From NCBI RefSeq assembly GCF_000015285.1, contig NC_008709.1:248001-312000 (forward strand): a DNA stretch of 64,000 nucleotides. The letters are read 5' to 3'. Positions 1 through 9,729 of the stretch are shown here, piece by piece. The stretch's first letter is position 1. Every line of letters starts with the position of its first letter. Made by a program: the position numbers and the translations under genes. The notes under the pieces are model-generated. The model worked only from the letters and a program-made list of their open reading frames with translations. It had not been told where the DNA came from and did not search any database. This DNA comes from Psychromonas ingrahamii 37 (GTDB taxonomy: Bacteria; Pseudomonadota; Gammaproteobacteria; Enterobacterales; Psychromonadaceae).

Positions 1-517
1 AACCTATGTACATGGGATTAAAAAATCACATCAGGCAGCATCTCACCATTGCTGGGCTTATATTGGTGCTGCTCCCGATAACGATATGTGTATGGGACGC
101 AGTGATGATGGTGAGCCTAAAGGCACGGCAGGCAAGCCTATATTGAGTACGTTGCAGGGTAGTCAGATAGGTGAAATTATTGCCGTTGTGGTGCGCTATT
201 CGGGTGGCATAAAGTTAGGTACCGGTGGTCTGGTACGCGCCTATTCGAACGGGGTACAGCAATTAATAAAACAGCTTATAACAACTGAGAAACGTTTTTA
301 TCAGCGCTACCAACTACACTGTGATTATGCGCAAATGGCACAAATAGAAAGTTTATTAGTGGTACTGTCGGGGCGCATTGTAGAAGTTGATTATTTGCAG
401 TCTATTCAGGCGTTGATTGAAGTTGATCAACAGTTGTGTCAACAATTTATTGAAAAACTCGACTCCCTGACGCAGGGGCAAGTTATTGCCAAAAAAATTC
501 CCATTACAGTGAGATAA
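1..517 (+). CDS. yigZ: YigZ/IMPACT-family protein, 5' end cut by window edge
   Basis: The reading frame is open from the left edge (first full codon at base 2) to TAA at 515-517, so the N-terminus lies outside the window. The visible part matches the UPF0029/IMPACT family: HCWAYIG, then SDDGEPKGTAGKPIL and VVRYSGGIKLGTGGLVRAY, which form the conserved core of E. coli YigZ. The C-terminal half is the smaller DUF1949-type domain. Function in bacteria is poorly defined; eukaryotic IMPACT relatives act in translation control. It lies 4 bp upstream of trkH and hemG, the same order as in E. coli, so the three probably share a transcript. Confidence 0.9.
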   Translation, partial: TYVHGIKKSHQAASHHCWAYIGAAPDNDMCMGRSDDGEPKGTAGKPILSTLQGSQIGEIIAVVVRYSGGIKLGTGGLVRAYSNGVQQLIKQLITTEKRFYQRYQLHCDYAQMAQIESLLVVLSGRIVEVDYLQSIQALIEVDQQLCQQFIEKLDSLTQGQVIAKKIPITVR

Positions 518-521
518 CTCA

Positions 522-1988
522 GTGGCATTTCGTTCCATAATCAGAATAGTTGGCATGTTAGTCGGCTTGTTTAGCTTGACCATGTTACCGCCTGCATTCA
601 TCTCAACCTTCTATGAAGGGGCGGCGGGTGAAGATGGAGGTAATTTTTTGGCTGCATTTGTGATGACTTTATTTATTGCTCTGCTGTTATGGATACCTAA
701 TAGGCATGTTAAGAAAGAGCTGAGAGTACGTGAAGGTTTTTTAATTGTGGTCCTCTTTTGGGTAACCCTGGGCAGTGTAGGAGCCATTCCCTTTATGATG
801 AGTTCGAGCATCGAAATGGATGCCGCTTCCGCTTTTTTTGAATCTTTCTCGGGCTTAACCACGACCGGGGCAACGGTTATTGAACAGCTTGATACGCTCC
901 CAAAATCGATCCTTTTTTACCGGCAAATGCTGCAATGGTTCGGTGGTATGGGGATCATTGTTTTGGCCGTTGCCGTTTTACCCATGTTAGGTATCGGCGG
1001 AATGCAGCTCTACCGGGCTGAAGCTCCCGGGCCGGTAAAAGACTCAAAAATGACACCGCGTATTGCCGAAACTGCCAAGGCATTGTGGAATGTTTATCTC
1101 TTTGTGACCGTTGCTTGTATGCTGGCATTTTGGCTTGCCGGCATGAGTTTGTTTGATGCCATCGGACATAGTTTTTCAACGGTTTCTATTGGTGGTTTTT
1201 CAACTTACAACGAGAGTATTGGCCATTTTGACAGCAATCTTATTAACCTTATCACTGTGTTGTTTCTGCTTATTTCCGGGGTCAATTATGCGCTGCATTT
1301 TAGTGCCTTTTCCAGCCGAAAATTCTCTTTTAATATTTATCGGCAAGATCCGGAACTACGTGCTTTTATTTTTATTCAAGTATTATTAACCACTGTCTGT
1401 TTTATTGGATTGATGGGTCATGAAGTTTATGATTCAATTGAAAATACTTTTTCTCAGGCATTATTTCAGGCTGTTTCTATTTCCACCACTGCGGGTTTTA
1501 CAACCACTTCATTTCATGATTGGCCGGCGTTTTTTCCGATTTTATTGATTATGTCCAGCTTTATTGGTGGTTGTGCCGGGTCAACGGGCGGAGGTATGAA
1601 AGTTATTCGCATTTTATTGCTTAATTTACAGGGGATACGTGAGCTAAAGCGGCTGGTTCACCCCAAAGCGGTTTTTAAAATCAAATTAGCTAATAATGCG
1701 CTTCCGGACCGTGTTATTGAAGCTATTTGGGGATTCTTTTCAACTTATGCCCTGGTATTTGTTGTTTGTATGTTAGCGTTATTATTAACTGGTATGGATG
1801 AGCTGAGTTCCTTTTCTGCGACTGCCGCCATGCTCAATAACTTAGGCCCCGGGCTTGGAGCGGTGGCGCTTCATTTTAATGAAGTGAGTGCTGCTTCTAA
1901 ATGGATAATGATCCTTGCTATGTTATTTGGCCGGTTAGAAATTTTTACATTATTAGTTTTATTCACTCCTATTTTTTGGAAAAATTAA
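522..1988 (+). CDS. trkH: Trk potassium uptake channel subunit TrkH
   Basis: Inner-membrane K+-translocating subunit of the Trk system, which works with the NAD-binding TrkA (not in the window). The 488 aa protein (E. coli 483) is almost wholly hydrophobic. It has the four pore-loop repeats with filter glycines: TTTGAT near residue 115, VSIGGFSTY near 225, TTAGFTTT near 325 and NNLGPGLG near 440. The start is GTG at 522, five bases after the yigZ stop. The gene is followed by hemG after 3 bp, so translation is probably coupled. Nothing is missing compared with the family. Confidence 0.96.
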   Translation: MAFRSIIRIVGMLVGLFSLTMLPPAFISTFYEGAAGEDGGNFLAAFVMTLFIALLLWIPNRHVKKELRVREGFLIVVLFWVTLGSVGAIPFMMSSSIEMDAASAFFESFSGLTTTGATVIEQLDTLPKSILFYRQMLQWFGGMGIIVLAVAVLPMLGIGGMQLYRAEAPGPVKDSKMTPRIAETAKALWNVYLFVTVACMLAFWLAGMSLFDAIGHSFSTVSIGGFSTYNESIGHFDSNLINLITVLFLLISGVNYALHFSAFSSRKFSFNIYRQDPELRAFIFIQVLLTTVCFIGLMGHEVYDSIENTFSQALFQAVSISTTAGFTTTSFHDWPAFFPILLIMSSFIGGCAGSTGGGMKVIRILLLNLQGIRELKRLVHPKAVFKIKLANNALPDRVIEAIWGFFSTYALVFVVCMLALLLTGMDELSSFSATAAMLNNLGPGLGAVALHFNEVSAASKWIMILAMLFGRLEIFTLLVLFTPIFWKN

Positions 1989-1991
1989 AAG

Positions 1992-2513
1992 ATGACAATT
2001 AAGACCCTTATATTATATTCATCCGTTGATGGACAAACACTGAAAATTATAAACCGGATCATTGAGTTAGTTGAAGGTGAAGTGACCTTGGTGAATATTG
2101 ATGACAAGCCAATAATCGACTTTAGTCTTTACAATAAAGTGTTAATTGGCGCCTCGGTTCGTTATGGCAACTTCCGCAAAAATTTACTGAATTTTGTTAA
2201 TCAGCATAAAACTGAACTGGATTCATTACCCAATGCATTCTTTGTGGTCTGTTTAACAGCGCGTAAGCCGGAAAAAGCGATCCCGGCCAATAATGCCTAT
2301 ATGAACAAGTTTGATCAATTATCTCAATGGCAGCCGCGTTTAAAAGGCGTCTTTGCCGGTGCTCTGCTCTATTCTCGTTATAACTGGTGGCAAACCTTGC
2401 TTATCCAAATGATTATGAAAATGACCGGAGGCAGTACCGATAGCAGTCGGGATATTGAATTAACGGATTGGTCCAAGGTCGATATTTTCAGTCAAGATTT
2501 TTCTGCTTTATAA
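1992..2513 (+). CDS. hemG: Menaquinone-dependent protoporphyrinogen IX oxidase HemG
   Basis: Flavodoxin-like FMN enzyme that oxidises protoporphyrinogen IX to protoporphyrin IX and passes electrons to quinone at the inner membrane. At 173 aa it is close to E. coli HemG (181 aa). It begins with the flavodoxin-type strand and phosphate loop (LILYSSVDGQT, residues 6-16) and has the HemG-specific insert with basic and aromatic residues (RYNWWQTLLIQMIMKMTGG, about 129-147) thought to contact the membrane. It is third in the yigZ-trkH-hemG cluster, 3 bp after trkH. A second haem gene, hemN, lies at 12.5-13.8 kb. Confidence 0.93.
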   Translation: MTIKTLILYSSVDGQTLKIINRIIELVEGEVTLVNIDDKPIIDFSLYNKVLIGASVRYGNFRKNLLNFVNQHKTELDSLPNAFFVVCLTARKPEKAIPANNAYMNKFDQLSQWQPRLKGVFAGALLYSRYNWWQTLLIQMIMKMTGGSTDSSRDIELTDWSKVDIFSQDFSAL

Positions 2514-2583
2514 ATTGCTGGGTTATAACTTACCACGACTTATTAAGCTGATTTTTTTGGCTGTCTGAATTACACTAGGGGCT

Positions 2584-2631
2584 TGATACTCGGATTACCT
2601 GAAGATACATCTTCAGGTAATCCGAGTATCA
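2584..2631. repeat. Perfect 23-bp palindrome (short member of the MITE-like family)
   Basis: TGATACTCGGATTACCTGAA(GAT) at 2584-2606 is followed by AC and then its exact reverse complement at 2609-2631, giving a 23-bp stem with a 2-base gap. It lies between hemG and recQ. Ends and centre (GATAC...GAAGAT) resemble the terminal repeats of the longer elements at 9831 and 24178. It has no T-run, so it is not a typical intrinsic terminator, although it could still stop or stabilise the hemG transcript. Confidence 0.85.
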
Positions 2632-2661
2632 CTCAATTTCTTTAACTCAGGCAGCAGCATA

Positions 2662-4470
2662 GTGACTCAATCAAGCGCCGATAACGCGAAACAAATCTTA
2701 CTCGATGTCTTTGGCTACAATGAGTTTCGCGAAGGGCAAGAACTGATTATTAATCAGCTTTGCGAAGGTCGCGATGCTTTAGTGGTTATGCCAACCGGGG
2801 GAGGGAAAAGTCTTTGTTTTCAGATCCCAGCATTAGTCAAACCGGGTATCTGCTTTGTTATTTCACCCTTGATCTCTTTAATGAAGGATCAGGTTGATGC
2901 CCTGCGAGCTTGTGGAGTTGCCGCTGCCTATTTAAATTCTAGCCTCTCTTATCAGCAACAAAATCAAGTTCTTAATGATATGCACAGTGGGCAGTTAAAG
3001 CTTGTTTATATGGCCCCCGAGCGTTTGCTGCGCCCGGACTTTCTGAGCCGCTTAGATAATCTCCCTATTAATTTGTTTGCGATTGATGAGGCACACTGTA
3101 TTTCTCAATGGGGCCATGATTTTCGTCCTGAATATGCATTACTTGGACAATTAAAACAGCGCTTTCCTGATATTCCTCTCGTTGCTCTAACGGCAACAGC
3201 CGACTATGCAACACAGCAGGACATTTTAGCGCGTTTGCAGTTTAATGATCCATTAATTGCTATTCATAGTTTTGATCGCCCTAATATTGAATATCTTTTA
3301 ATTGAAAAATATCGACCGTTAAATCAGTTGGCTAATTATTTAGATGAGCATAAAAATGAAAGTGGTATTATTTATTGTACCAGTCGCCGGCGCACCGAAG
3401 AGTTAGCAGAAAAACTGCGTGTAAAAGGGCTATCGGTGCGTTGTTACCATGCGGGAATGATGATTGAAGAACGCCAGTCAGTGCAGGATCTATTTATCAA
3501 AGATAAAGTTGATATTGTGGTTGCTACCGTTGCCTTCGGCATGGGCATTGATAAACCAAATGTACGTTTTGTTGTGCATTATGAAATACCTAAAAATATT
3601 GAATCCTATTATCAGGAAACAGGCCGTGCCGGACGCGACGGTTTACCTGCGCAGGCGATGTTATTTTATGATCCCGCTGACGCCGGGCGGGTGCGCTCAA
3701 TGCTTGAGAAAAACACCAATGAACAACAGCAACGTATTGAATTACATAAATTAAATACTATGGTGGCATTTGCGGAGGCGCAGACTTGTCGGCGTCAGGT
3801 ATTACTTAATTACTTTGGGGAATATAGCCATAAAAGCTGTGGCAACTGTGATGTCTGTCTGGATCCTCCAAAAAGTTATGATGCGACCGAAGATGCACAA
3901 AAGATTCTCTCTTGCGTTTATCGTACCGGACAACATTTTGGAATGGGTTATGTAGTTGAGGTGCTAAAAGGTGCTCAAACTGCACGGGTTAAGAGCTTAG
4001 GGCATGATAAGTTGTCTACTTTTGCAATTGGTAAGGATCAACCTGTTGAGTACTGGTTAAGCCTTTTAAGACAGTTGATCCATTGTGGTTTGCTGATGCA
4101 AAATTTAACACGTGGTTCTGCATTGCAGTTAACCGAAGCTGCAAGGCCCGTTTTGAAAGCGGAACAACCCCTTTATCTGGCAGTGCCACGTTTAAAACTG
4201 GTTAAATCTAAAGATAAAAAGCGACTTTTATCGAATTTTTCAGACAATAATTTGTTTGCTAAATTACGACAATTACGCAAAAAAATTGCAGATCGTCAAG
4301 ATTTGCCGCCTTATATTATTTTCAGTGATGTTTCACTGTCTGAAATGAGCGAAATAATGCCAACCACTGAGTCTCAATTTTTGAATATCAGTGGTGTTGG
4401 CCAAATTAAACTTAAGAAATATGGGGCTGAGTTTTTAACCTTAATTAAACAATATGAAGAGCAGTTATAA
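2662..4470 (+). CDS. recQ: ATP-dependent DNA helicase RecQ
   Basis: 3'-5' superfamily-2 helicase for recombination and stalled-fork repair. The 602 aa protein (E. coli about 609) has Walker A MPTGGGKSLCFQ (about residues 46-57), the DEAH box DEAHCISQWGHDFRPEY (about 141-157), motif VI QETGRAGRDGLP and the zinc site with its cysteines (CR..., CGNCDVC) near 375-395. A winged-helix RQC region and a C-terminal HRDC domain follow. The start is GTG at 2662; a strong ribosome-binding site is not evident. It appears to be a single-gene unit downstream of the palindrome. Confidence 0.96.
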   Translation: MTQSSADNAKQILLDVFGYNEFREGQELIINQLCEGRDALVVMPTGGGKSLCFQIPALVKPGICFVISPLISLMKDQVDALRACGVAAAYLNSSLSYQQQNQVLNDMHSGQLKLVYMAPERLLRPDFLSRLDNLPINLFAIDEAHCISQWGHDFRPEYALLGQLKQRFPDIPLVALTATADYATQQDILARLQFNDPLIAIHSFDRPNIEYLLIEKYRPLNQLANYLDEHKNESGIIYCTSRRRTEELAEKLRVKGLSVRCYHAGMMIEERQSVQDLFIKDKVDIVVATVAFGMGIDKPNVRFVVHYEIPKNIESYYQETGRAGRDGLPAQAMLFYDPADAGRVRSMLEKNTNEQQQRIELHKLNTMVAFAEAQTCRRQVLLNYFGEYSHKSCGNCDVCLDPPKSYDATEDAQKILSCVYRTGQHFGMGYVVEVLKGAQTARVKSLGHDKLSTFAIGKDQPVEYWLSLLRQLIHCGLLMQNLTRGSALQLTEAARPVLKAEQPLYLAVPRLKLVKSKDKKRLLSNFSDNNLFAKLRQLRKKIADRQDLPPYIIFSDVSLSEMSEIMPTTESQFLNISGVGQIKLKKYGAEFLTLIKQYEEQL

Positions 4471-4541
4471 TAAAAGAGTCACGGCCAGCAAAATTCAAAC
4501 ATCAGCCAGCAACGGATTATGTGGATTATTTTAATTTAGTG

Positions 4542-4895
4542 TTATTTAAATTCATTAAGCCTTAATAGGGCTTTTTTTAATGTTATTGCTGGTAATTTTT
4601 CTGCAAGCTCAGCTAAATCATCTTCTTTAAATATTTCACTTAAAACAGCGCAGATACAGGTAAGAGGGGCATAGTTAAATAATTTTGGATTTCTTAAATA
4701 ATCATTACCTCTTGTTTCCATCCAGATTTTATTATCCACATTGAGCATAAAACCTAATCGGCACAGGTCTTTTTTTAATTTCTCCAGTAAGTGCTGATAA
4801 TTGAGGTTTTTTTGTTTAAGTTCATGGTGATAATCAGCTATTAAATCAATAGCATCTTGACTTGGTAAGTGCTCGAGACAATGTGTATTCTGCAT
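4542..4895 (-). CDS. Small conserved-looking protein of unknown function
   Basis: I do not recognise this 117 aa protein. It is soluble and charged, predicted mostly helical, with no signal peptide or transmembrane segment. A central stretch GFMLNVDNKIWMETRGNDYLR is the most motif-like part, and it carries two isolated pairs of Cys. It is convergent with recQ and divergent from the ATPase gene at 5191. The start is ATG at 4895 with no clear ribosome-binding site. Coding status rests on length, isolation and sensible amino-acid composition. Confidence 0.6.
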   Translation of the reverse strand: MQNTHCLEHLPSQDAIDLIADYHHELKQKNLNYQHLLEKLKKDLCRLGFMLNVDNKIWMETRGNDYLRNPKLFNYAPLTCICAVLSEIFKEDDLAELAEKLPAITLKKALLRLNEFK

Positions 4896-5190
4896 TTTAT
4901 GAGATGCCTATTTTAGAGAATAAAAGGTAAGACCAAGGCTAATTTTACTTTTTGTATTTCTTTTTAGTTCTTTTAGTATTGATCTTGCTTTACAAGATAT
5001 AACCATTCCATTGACATGGTTTTTTGTGGTTATTCTAATGAATTTAAGTCAAATTAAAAGCTTTTAATAGTCAAAAAAAGAAGATTTCATTGTGAGTTGA
5101 GGCGGATCACATTTTTGATGTTTATTTAAGATTTGCCTTATGCGGGGCTTCTGATATTTTTAAGGTAGGCCTTAATTTACAGGGATAATT

Positions 5191-6867
5191 ATGCTCTTAG
5201 ATCAAATAGAGGTGGTCGGGTTTCGCGGTATTAATCGTTTGTCGATTAATGTTAAAAGTTTAAGTGCTTTTCTGGGAGAAAACAGCTGGGGTAAATCAAG
5301 TCTTTTTGATGCATTATCACTTTTTTTATCGGGCACTAAAAAAGCTTATAAATTTACTGGTGATGATTTTCACCGGCCTTCAATTTCTGATGTTAGCTGC
5401 AATAAGTTGATCCATCTGGTTTTTACTTTTAAAGAGCAGGCGAATGGTGAGTCATTACAAAGGCAGTATAAAAGTATTAGTGCCGCCTGGAATCTACCCA
5501 AAGGGGAGTGTAGTTATATTTATTACCAGGTAGATGGCAGTATCACGGAATCCGGTAATATCATCACTCAGCGTTATTTTTTAGATAATCATGGTCAAAA
5601 AAAATCATTCAAAAAAGACGTATTAGCTAATTTGGTGAATGAATTTATCTCCTTCGTGCCCGCACTGCGTATGGGTAGTGAGCGATCTCTGATGGTGACT
5701 GCAGAAGATACTGGGGATGTTGAATATTGCAGTAAAAGAGCGTCCTGTGAGGCAAGGATAAAACGTATTTTTAAACGCCTGAATAAGTCATCTCAGCAAT
5801 TGTCCGAATCAGAAATGAAGATGGGTTATCAAGCTTTAGTTTATCTTTTTGACCATTATTTATTAAAACATTACGGGCGATCTCATTTTCACCGAGGTGA
5901 TGCCCAGAATGATACCAAGGGGCAAATGCCTTTTTCTTTTCAGGCATTGACGCATTTTAATGATCTTTTAAAAACGGGTCACAAAAGTGATCGTGCTATG
6001 TTACTACTGGTACTTGGCGAGTTCTTGGAGGTGAGAGGTGAACATTTATTACGTCGCGGGGCGACGCCTATTTTGTTACTTGAAGAGCCGGAAAATAACC
6101 TTCACCCGGTTAATTTAGCGATCACCTGGCGTTTTTTTTCATTATTACCTATGCAAAAATTGGTCAGTACCAATTCAAGTCAGTTACTGTCATTTCTGCC
6201 ATTAAGTTGTGTTCAGCGTTTAGTGCGTTGTACTGGTTTGACCCAGAGTTATTCATTAAATCTAAAACACTTTTCCCAGAACGATTTGCGTCGTGTTGCT
6301 TTTCATATTCGCATGACCAGACCGCAGAGCCTGTTTGCCCGTTCTTGGTTATTGGTTGAAGGGGAGACCGAAACGTGGTTATTGACGGAGTTATCGCGTT
6401 TATGCGGTTACAATCTTGTTGTCGAAGGTGTACAGATTCTTGAGTTTGCACAATGTGGTGTCGCGCCATTGATTAAGTTAGCACAAGACTTACACATTGA
6501 ATGGTTTGTTTTAACCGACGGTGATGCCGCCGGACAAAAATATGCAGCACGGGTGGCAGAGATGTTATTGGTGAAGGATTCTTTAGTTAATCGTCTTGTG
6601 GTTTTACCCGCCTTGGATATTGAACACCTGTTTTTTGATCATGGTTTTGCCAATGTTTATCTTGAAGCTGCACACTATACTGAAAAAGATTTAGCACGTA
6701 TTACAACCCATAAAATTATTGATAAAGCGGTCCATAAATATTCTAAACCAGAGTTAGGCTTAGCGATAGCCAATGCCGTTGAAGAGCGAGGCACTGATTC
6801 AATCCCACCTCTGCTAAAACGTCTTTTTTCGCGTCTGGTAGGGCTTGCAAGAAGCCAATCAGGATAA
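5191..6867 (+). CDS. ybjD: YbjD-like OLD-family ATPase/TOPRIM protein
   Basis: Predicted ATP-dependent nuclease of the OLD type. An N-terminal ABC-like ATPase has Walker A GENSWGKSSL (about residues 29-38), signature-like residues mid-protein and Walker B LLLEEPENNLHP (about 295-306). A C-terminal TOPRIM domain begins LLVEGETETWLL (about 388) and has the acidic TDGDAAG motif (about 446). The length of 558 aa matches E. coli YbjD (552 aa, DUF2813), so it is the chromosomal housekeeping version rather than a phage OLD protein. There is no GajB/UvrD-type helicase partner next door, so a Gabija system is unlikely. It is a single gene with a purine-rich site (CAGGG) before ATG 5191. Confidence 0.82.
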   Translation: MLLDQIEVVGFRGINRLSINVKSLSAFLGENSWGKSSLFDALSLFLSGTKKAYKFTGDDFHRPSISDVSCNKLIHLVFTFKEQANGESLQRQYKSISAAWNLPKGECSYIYYQVDGSITESGNIITQRYFLDNHGQKKSFKKDVLANLVNEFISFVPALRMGSERSLMVTAEDTGDVEYCSKRASCEARIKRIFKRLNKSSQQLSESEMKMGYQALVYLFDHYLLKHYGRSHFHRGDAQNDTKGQMPFSFQALTHFNDLLKTGHKSDRAMLLLVLGEFLEVRGEHLLRRGATPILLLEEPENNLHPVNLAITWRFFSLLPMQKLVSTNSSQLLSFLPLSCVQRLVRCTGLTQSYSLNLKHFSQNDLRRVAFHIRMTRPQSLFARSWLLVEGETETWLLTELSRLCGYNLVVEGVQILEFAQCGVAPLIKLAQDLHIEWFVLTDGDAAGQKYAARVAEMLLVKDSLVNRLVVLPALDIEHLFFDHGFANVYLEAAHYTEKDLARITTHKIIDKAVHKYSKPELGLAIANAVEERGTDSIPPLLKRLFSRLVGLARSQSG

Positions 6868-6889
6868 GATTTGCAGATTGTTTCAAAAT

Positions 6890-7348
6890 CTACCTGTCAG
6901 CGCGATAGATAAGAGTGTGTTTTTGACCTGTAAGAGATAATCTATTGTTCGTGAAGTTAATTTCTGAGCGGTTATTCAACACACTGGAAACGATCATTTC
7001 TATCTCGTTCATTACCCCGGCACAAAGCATCCGTGTGCTGCCCATCTGATCAATCTTAAGCGTATTATCTTTTAATTCCAATCTGCCAAAAAAGTTATTG
7101 CAGGCAAGTCTCCCCGTTGCCTGCCTCTGTGGATCAATCGCTAAGGTTGAGCTTATCTCGGCACTAATAGGGGTGCCGTCAATGCTTTCTAATTGCCATT
7201 TTTTTTGGATCTGTGAGAACGCTGTATTTTGCAATACCCTGTTTTTCGAGATCATGTTTTTAGATGTCATGCTGTCAGCTGTTTTTAGACTGCAGGCGAC
7301 AAGTGCCGTCGATATAAATAATAGCGAGAGTTGCTTAAACAATTTCAA
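6890..7348 (-). CDS. META-domain lipoprotein (HslJ-like)
   Basis: Predicted outer- or inner-membrane lipoprotein. A basic, hydrophobic signal ends in the lipobox LVAC (Cys at residue 19). The mature part is a single META domain: W-x-L-x-S near residue 51, GRLACNNFFGRL around 78-89, and M(G)STRMLC. HslJ relatives are linked to heat shock and novobiocin resistance; the role here is inferred. The start is TTG at 7348, overlapping the spoT stop (TTGA), with AAAGGC upstream on this strand. The next internal ATG would remove the lipobox, so TTG is preferred. It is probably co-transcribed with spoT. Confidence 0.82.
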   Translation of the reverse strand: MKLFKQLSLLFISTALVACSLKTADSMTSKNMISKNRVLQNTAFSQIQKKWQLESIDGTPISAEISSTLAIDPQRQATGRLACNNFFGRLELKDNTLKIDQMGSTRMLCAGVMNEIEMIVSSVLNNRSEINFTNNRLSLTGQKHTLIYRADR

Positions 7349-9492
7349 TTAATTTGCCTTTTTGATCTGTCCTTTTGATTACTGCGTTTAACACTTTTAA
7401 CACTGGGTAGTTTTTTAATTTGACGCATTACTTTGGATAAATGGATCCGGTTAATAACCACTAGTGTTAAATTTATTAAATAGAGATGATCGGGTAATTC
7501 CGTTGTTTGTATCTCAACAACATTGGCATTACATTTGGAAATTAGATTAAATAGCTGGGCAAGGCCTGCTTTATGGTTAATCATCATAATAATCAGGTCA
7601 CTAGAGTATTCAAACTGATTCATCACATTCATGTCCCACTCAACGGGAATATATTTATCCAGTTCATCTTCAAACCCAGTGACATTATGGCAATGCTTGG
7701 CATGAACAACTAAACCTCTGCCTGGACTGGTATGTGCAATAACGGCATCACCCGGTAAGGGTTTACAGCATTTTGCATAGGAAACCATCATTCCTTCTGT
7801 GCCTTTGATAGCACTTCTCCGGTTCTGTTGTTTGAGCTCAGATTCCGTTAATTCAGCGGCATTGCCACGTAAACGGCGGGCAACAATAATGCTCATCAAT
7901 TTGCCGCTGCCTATTTCATTTAATAGGCTGTCAAAATCATTCAGGCGATGATCGGCAAGAAGTTTGTCGATATTTTCTTGCGGAATATCGGTTAAATTGG
8001 TACTACCAAGTGCCTGTTTTAATAAACGTCTGCCCTCTGGCACTGTATGCTCCTGAGGCAGTTGTTTCAGGTACTGGCGAATATTGAGGCGTGCTTTATG
8101 AGTGGCAACAAAATTTAACCAATCGCCACAGGGATGTTCTTCATCCGATGTGATGATCTCAATGGTTTGGCCGCTTTCCAATTTATTACTCAGCAGGGCA
8201 AACTCGTTATCCACTTTTGTACCTATACATCTGTGACCTATTTTGGTGTGCAGTGCATAGGCAAAATCAACGGGCGTTGCCTGTGCAGGCAAGACAATGA
8301 TCTTACCCTGCGGAGTCAAAACATGTATTTCATTTTTGCCCAACTCTTGTTTTATATTTTCTAACATTAAAACTGAATTAGTTGTATGATCTTCCTGATC
8401 AGACAGGCCCTGGAACCAGTTGCGGGTTTGTAACTGCGCAGTCATATTCTGATTATTACTGCCCTCTTTATAACCCCAATGTGCCGCTATACCATATTTA
8501 GCCACTTCATCCATATCTTCAGTACGAATTTGAATTTCAATATTTACGCCATGATGAGTGAGCAGGGTAGTATGTATTGATTGATAACTATTGGCTTTAG
8601 GGATCGCGATATAATCTTTAAAGTGGCCTAATTTAGGTTGATAAAGATGGTGTACTTGGCCTAAAGCCCGATAACAACTATCAAGGTCTTTGACGATAAT
8701 TCGAAAAGCATAGACATCCATCACATCATGAAACTGGCAACCTTTTTGACGCATTTTGGTATACAAACTGTAGAGGTCTTTTTGACGGCCAATTACTTTT
8801 GCTTCCATCGGCAGGGTTTGCAGTTTATCTGAAATCTCAGCACAAATATTTTGGATAAAGTCTTTACGATTCTTCTGTGCTTTATTAATTGCCTCTTTTA
8901 AGACATTATAACGTGCTCTGTTTTGTGCCTTAAAAGCTAAATGCTCTAATTCATTTTTGAGATTATGAAGACCCAATCGGTCGGCGATAGGCGTAAATAT
9001 TTCAAATGTTTCCTGGGCGATACGGCGCCGTTTATCTTGTCGAAGTGAACCTAATGTGCGCATGTTATGGACGCGATCCGCAAGTTTAATCAACATCACG
9101 CGAAAATCTTTGGACATTGCGATCAGCATTTTGCGAATATTTTCGGCTTGAGCTTCTTTGTGGTTTCTAAAGTTTACTTTATCTAACTTGGTTACCCCTT
9201 CTACGAGTTCCGCTACGCTAGTATTAAATGCATCTGCGAGTTCTTGATAGGTTGCATCGGTATCTTCCAGAACATCATGCAGTAAAGCAGCTGCTATTGC
9301 TTCATGATCAAGGTGCATTCCTGCAAGAATTTCAGCGACAGCAACGGGATGAGTAATGTAAGGCTCGCCGCTGGCACGTTTAACACCTTCATGTGCAAGA
9401 TAAGCAAAGCGATAGGCTCGTTCAATAAATGCACATTGCTCCGCTGAAAGGTAAGATTCAGTAAGATCTTTAAGTGGTTGAAATATTGACAT
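7345..9492 (-). CDS. spoT: Bifunctional (p)ppGpp synthetase/hydrolase SpoT
   Basis: Makes and degrades the alarmone (p)ppGpp. The 715 aa protein (E. coli SpoT 702) has an intact HD hydrolase site (THPVAVAE and LLHDVLEDT, residues about 46-75), so it is SpoT rather than RelA, whose HD domain is degenerate. It then has the synthetase domain (YAFRIIVKDLDSCYRALG, about 255-272), TGS (about 385-450), a zinc-finger-like CCKPLPGD and a C-terminal ACT domain. Unlike E. coli there is no rpoZ or trmH here; the gene stands alone with the META lipoprotein downstream. The ATG at 9492 is preceded by AAGGAAAAAG. Confidence 0.96.
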   Translation of the reverse strand: MSIFQPLKDLTESYLSAEQCAFIERAYRFAYLAHEGVKRASGEPYITHPVAVAEILAGMHLDHEAIAAALLHDVLEDTDATYQELADAFNTSVAELVEGVTKLDKVNFRNHKEAQAENIRKMLIAMSKDFRVMLIKLADRVHNMRTLGSLRQDKRRRIAQETFEIFTPIADRLGLHNLKNELEHLAFKAQNRARYNVLKEAINKAQKNRKDFIQNICAEISDKLQTLPMEAKVIGRQKDLYSLYTKMRQKGCQFHDVMDVYAFRIIVKDLDSCYRALGQVHHLYQPKLGHFKDYIAIPKANSYQSIHTTLLTHHGVNIEIQIRTEDMDEVAKYGIAAHWGYKEGSNNQNMTAQLQTRNWFQGLSDQEDHTTNSVLMLENIKQELGKNEIHVLTPQGKIIVLPAQATPVDFAYALHTKIGHRCIGTKVDNEFALLSNKLESGQTIEIITSDEEHPCGDWLNFVATHKARLNIRQYLKQLPQEHTVPEGRRLLKQALGSTNLTDIPQENIDKLLADHRLNDFDSLLNEIGSGKLMSIIVARRLRGNAAELTESELKQQNRRSAIKGTEGMMVSYAKCCKPLPGDAVIAHTSPGRGLVVHAKHCHNVTGFEDELDKYIPVEWDMNVMNQFEYSSDLIIMMINHKAGLAQLFNLISKCNANVVEIQTTELPDHLYLINLTLVVINRIHLSKVMRQIKKLPSVKSVKRSNQKDRSKRQIN

Positions 9493-9729
9493 CTTTTTCC
9501 TTTTTTAACTCACTGAGTGTGCCATGATGGTTGTTCAAGAATTAAGTATTAGTAAGTTTTATATAGAACCATAACATAAAGAGCAATCCTGCATTAAACA
9601 ATATGTTGCAGTGATCTGGCTCGCAATTTATTATTATAATAATGAACACAGTTTGCAAGAGATAAAATATAACTTGTCGTTATTATTCGTAAATAAGATA
9701 ACTATTAATCTTCAGGCTATGTGGCTACA

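Noticed and set aside
5191..6867. Gabija-type or phage OLD defence nuclease
   Set aside because: Length and motifs fit the conserved chromosomal YbjD family, and no GajB/UvrD-like helicase is adjacent.
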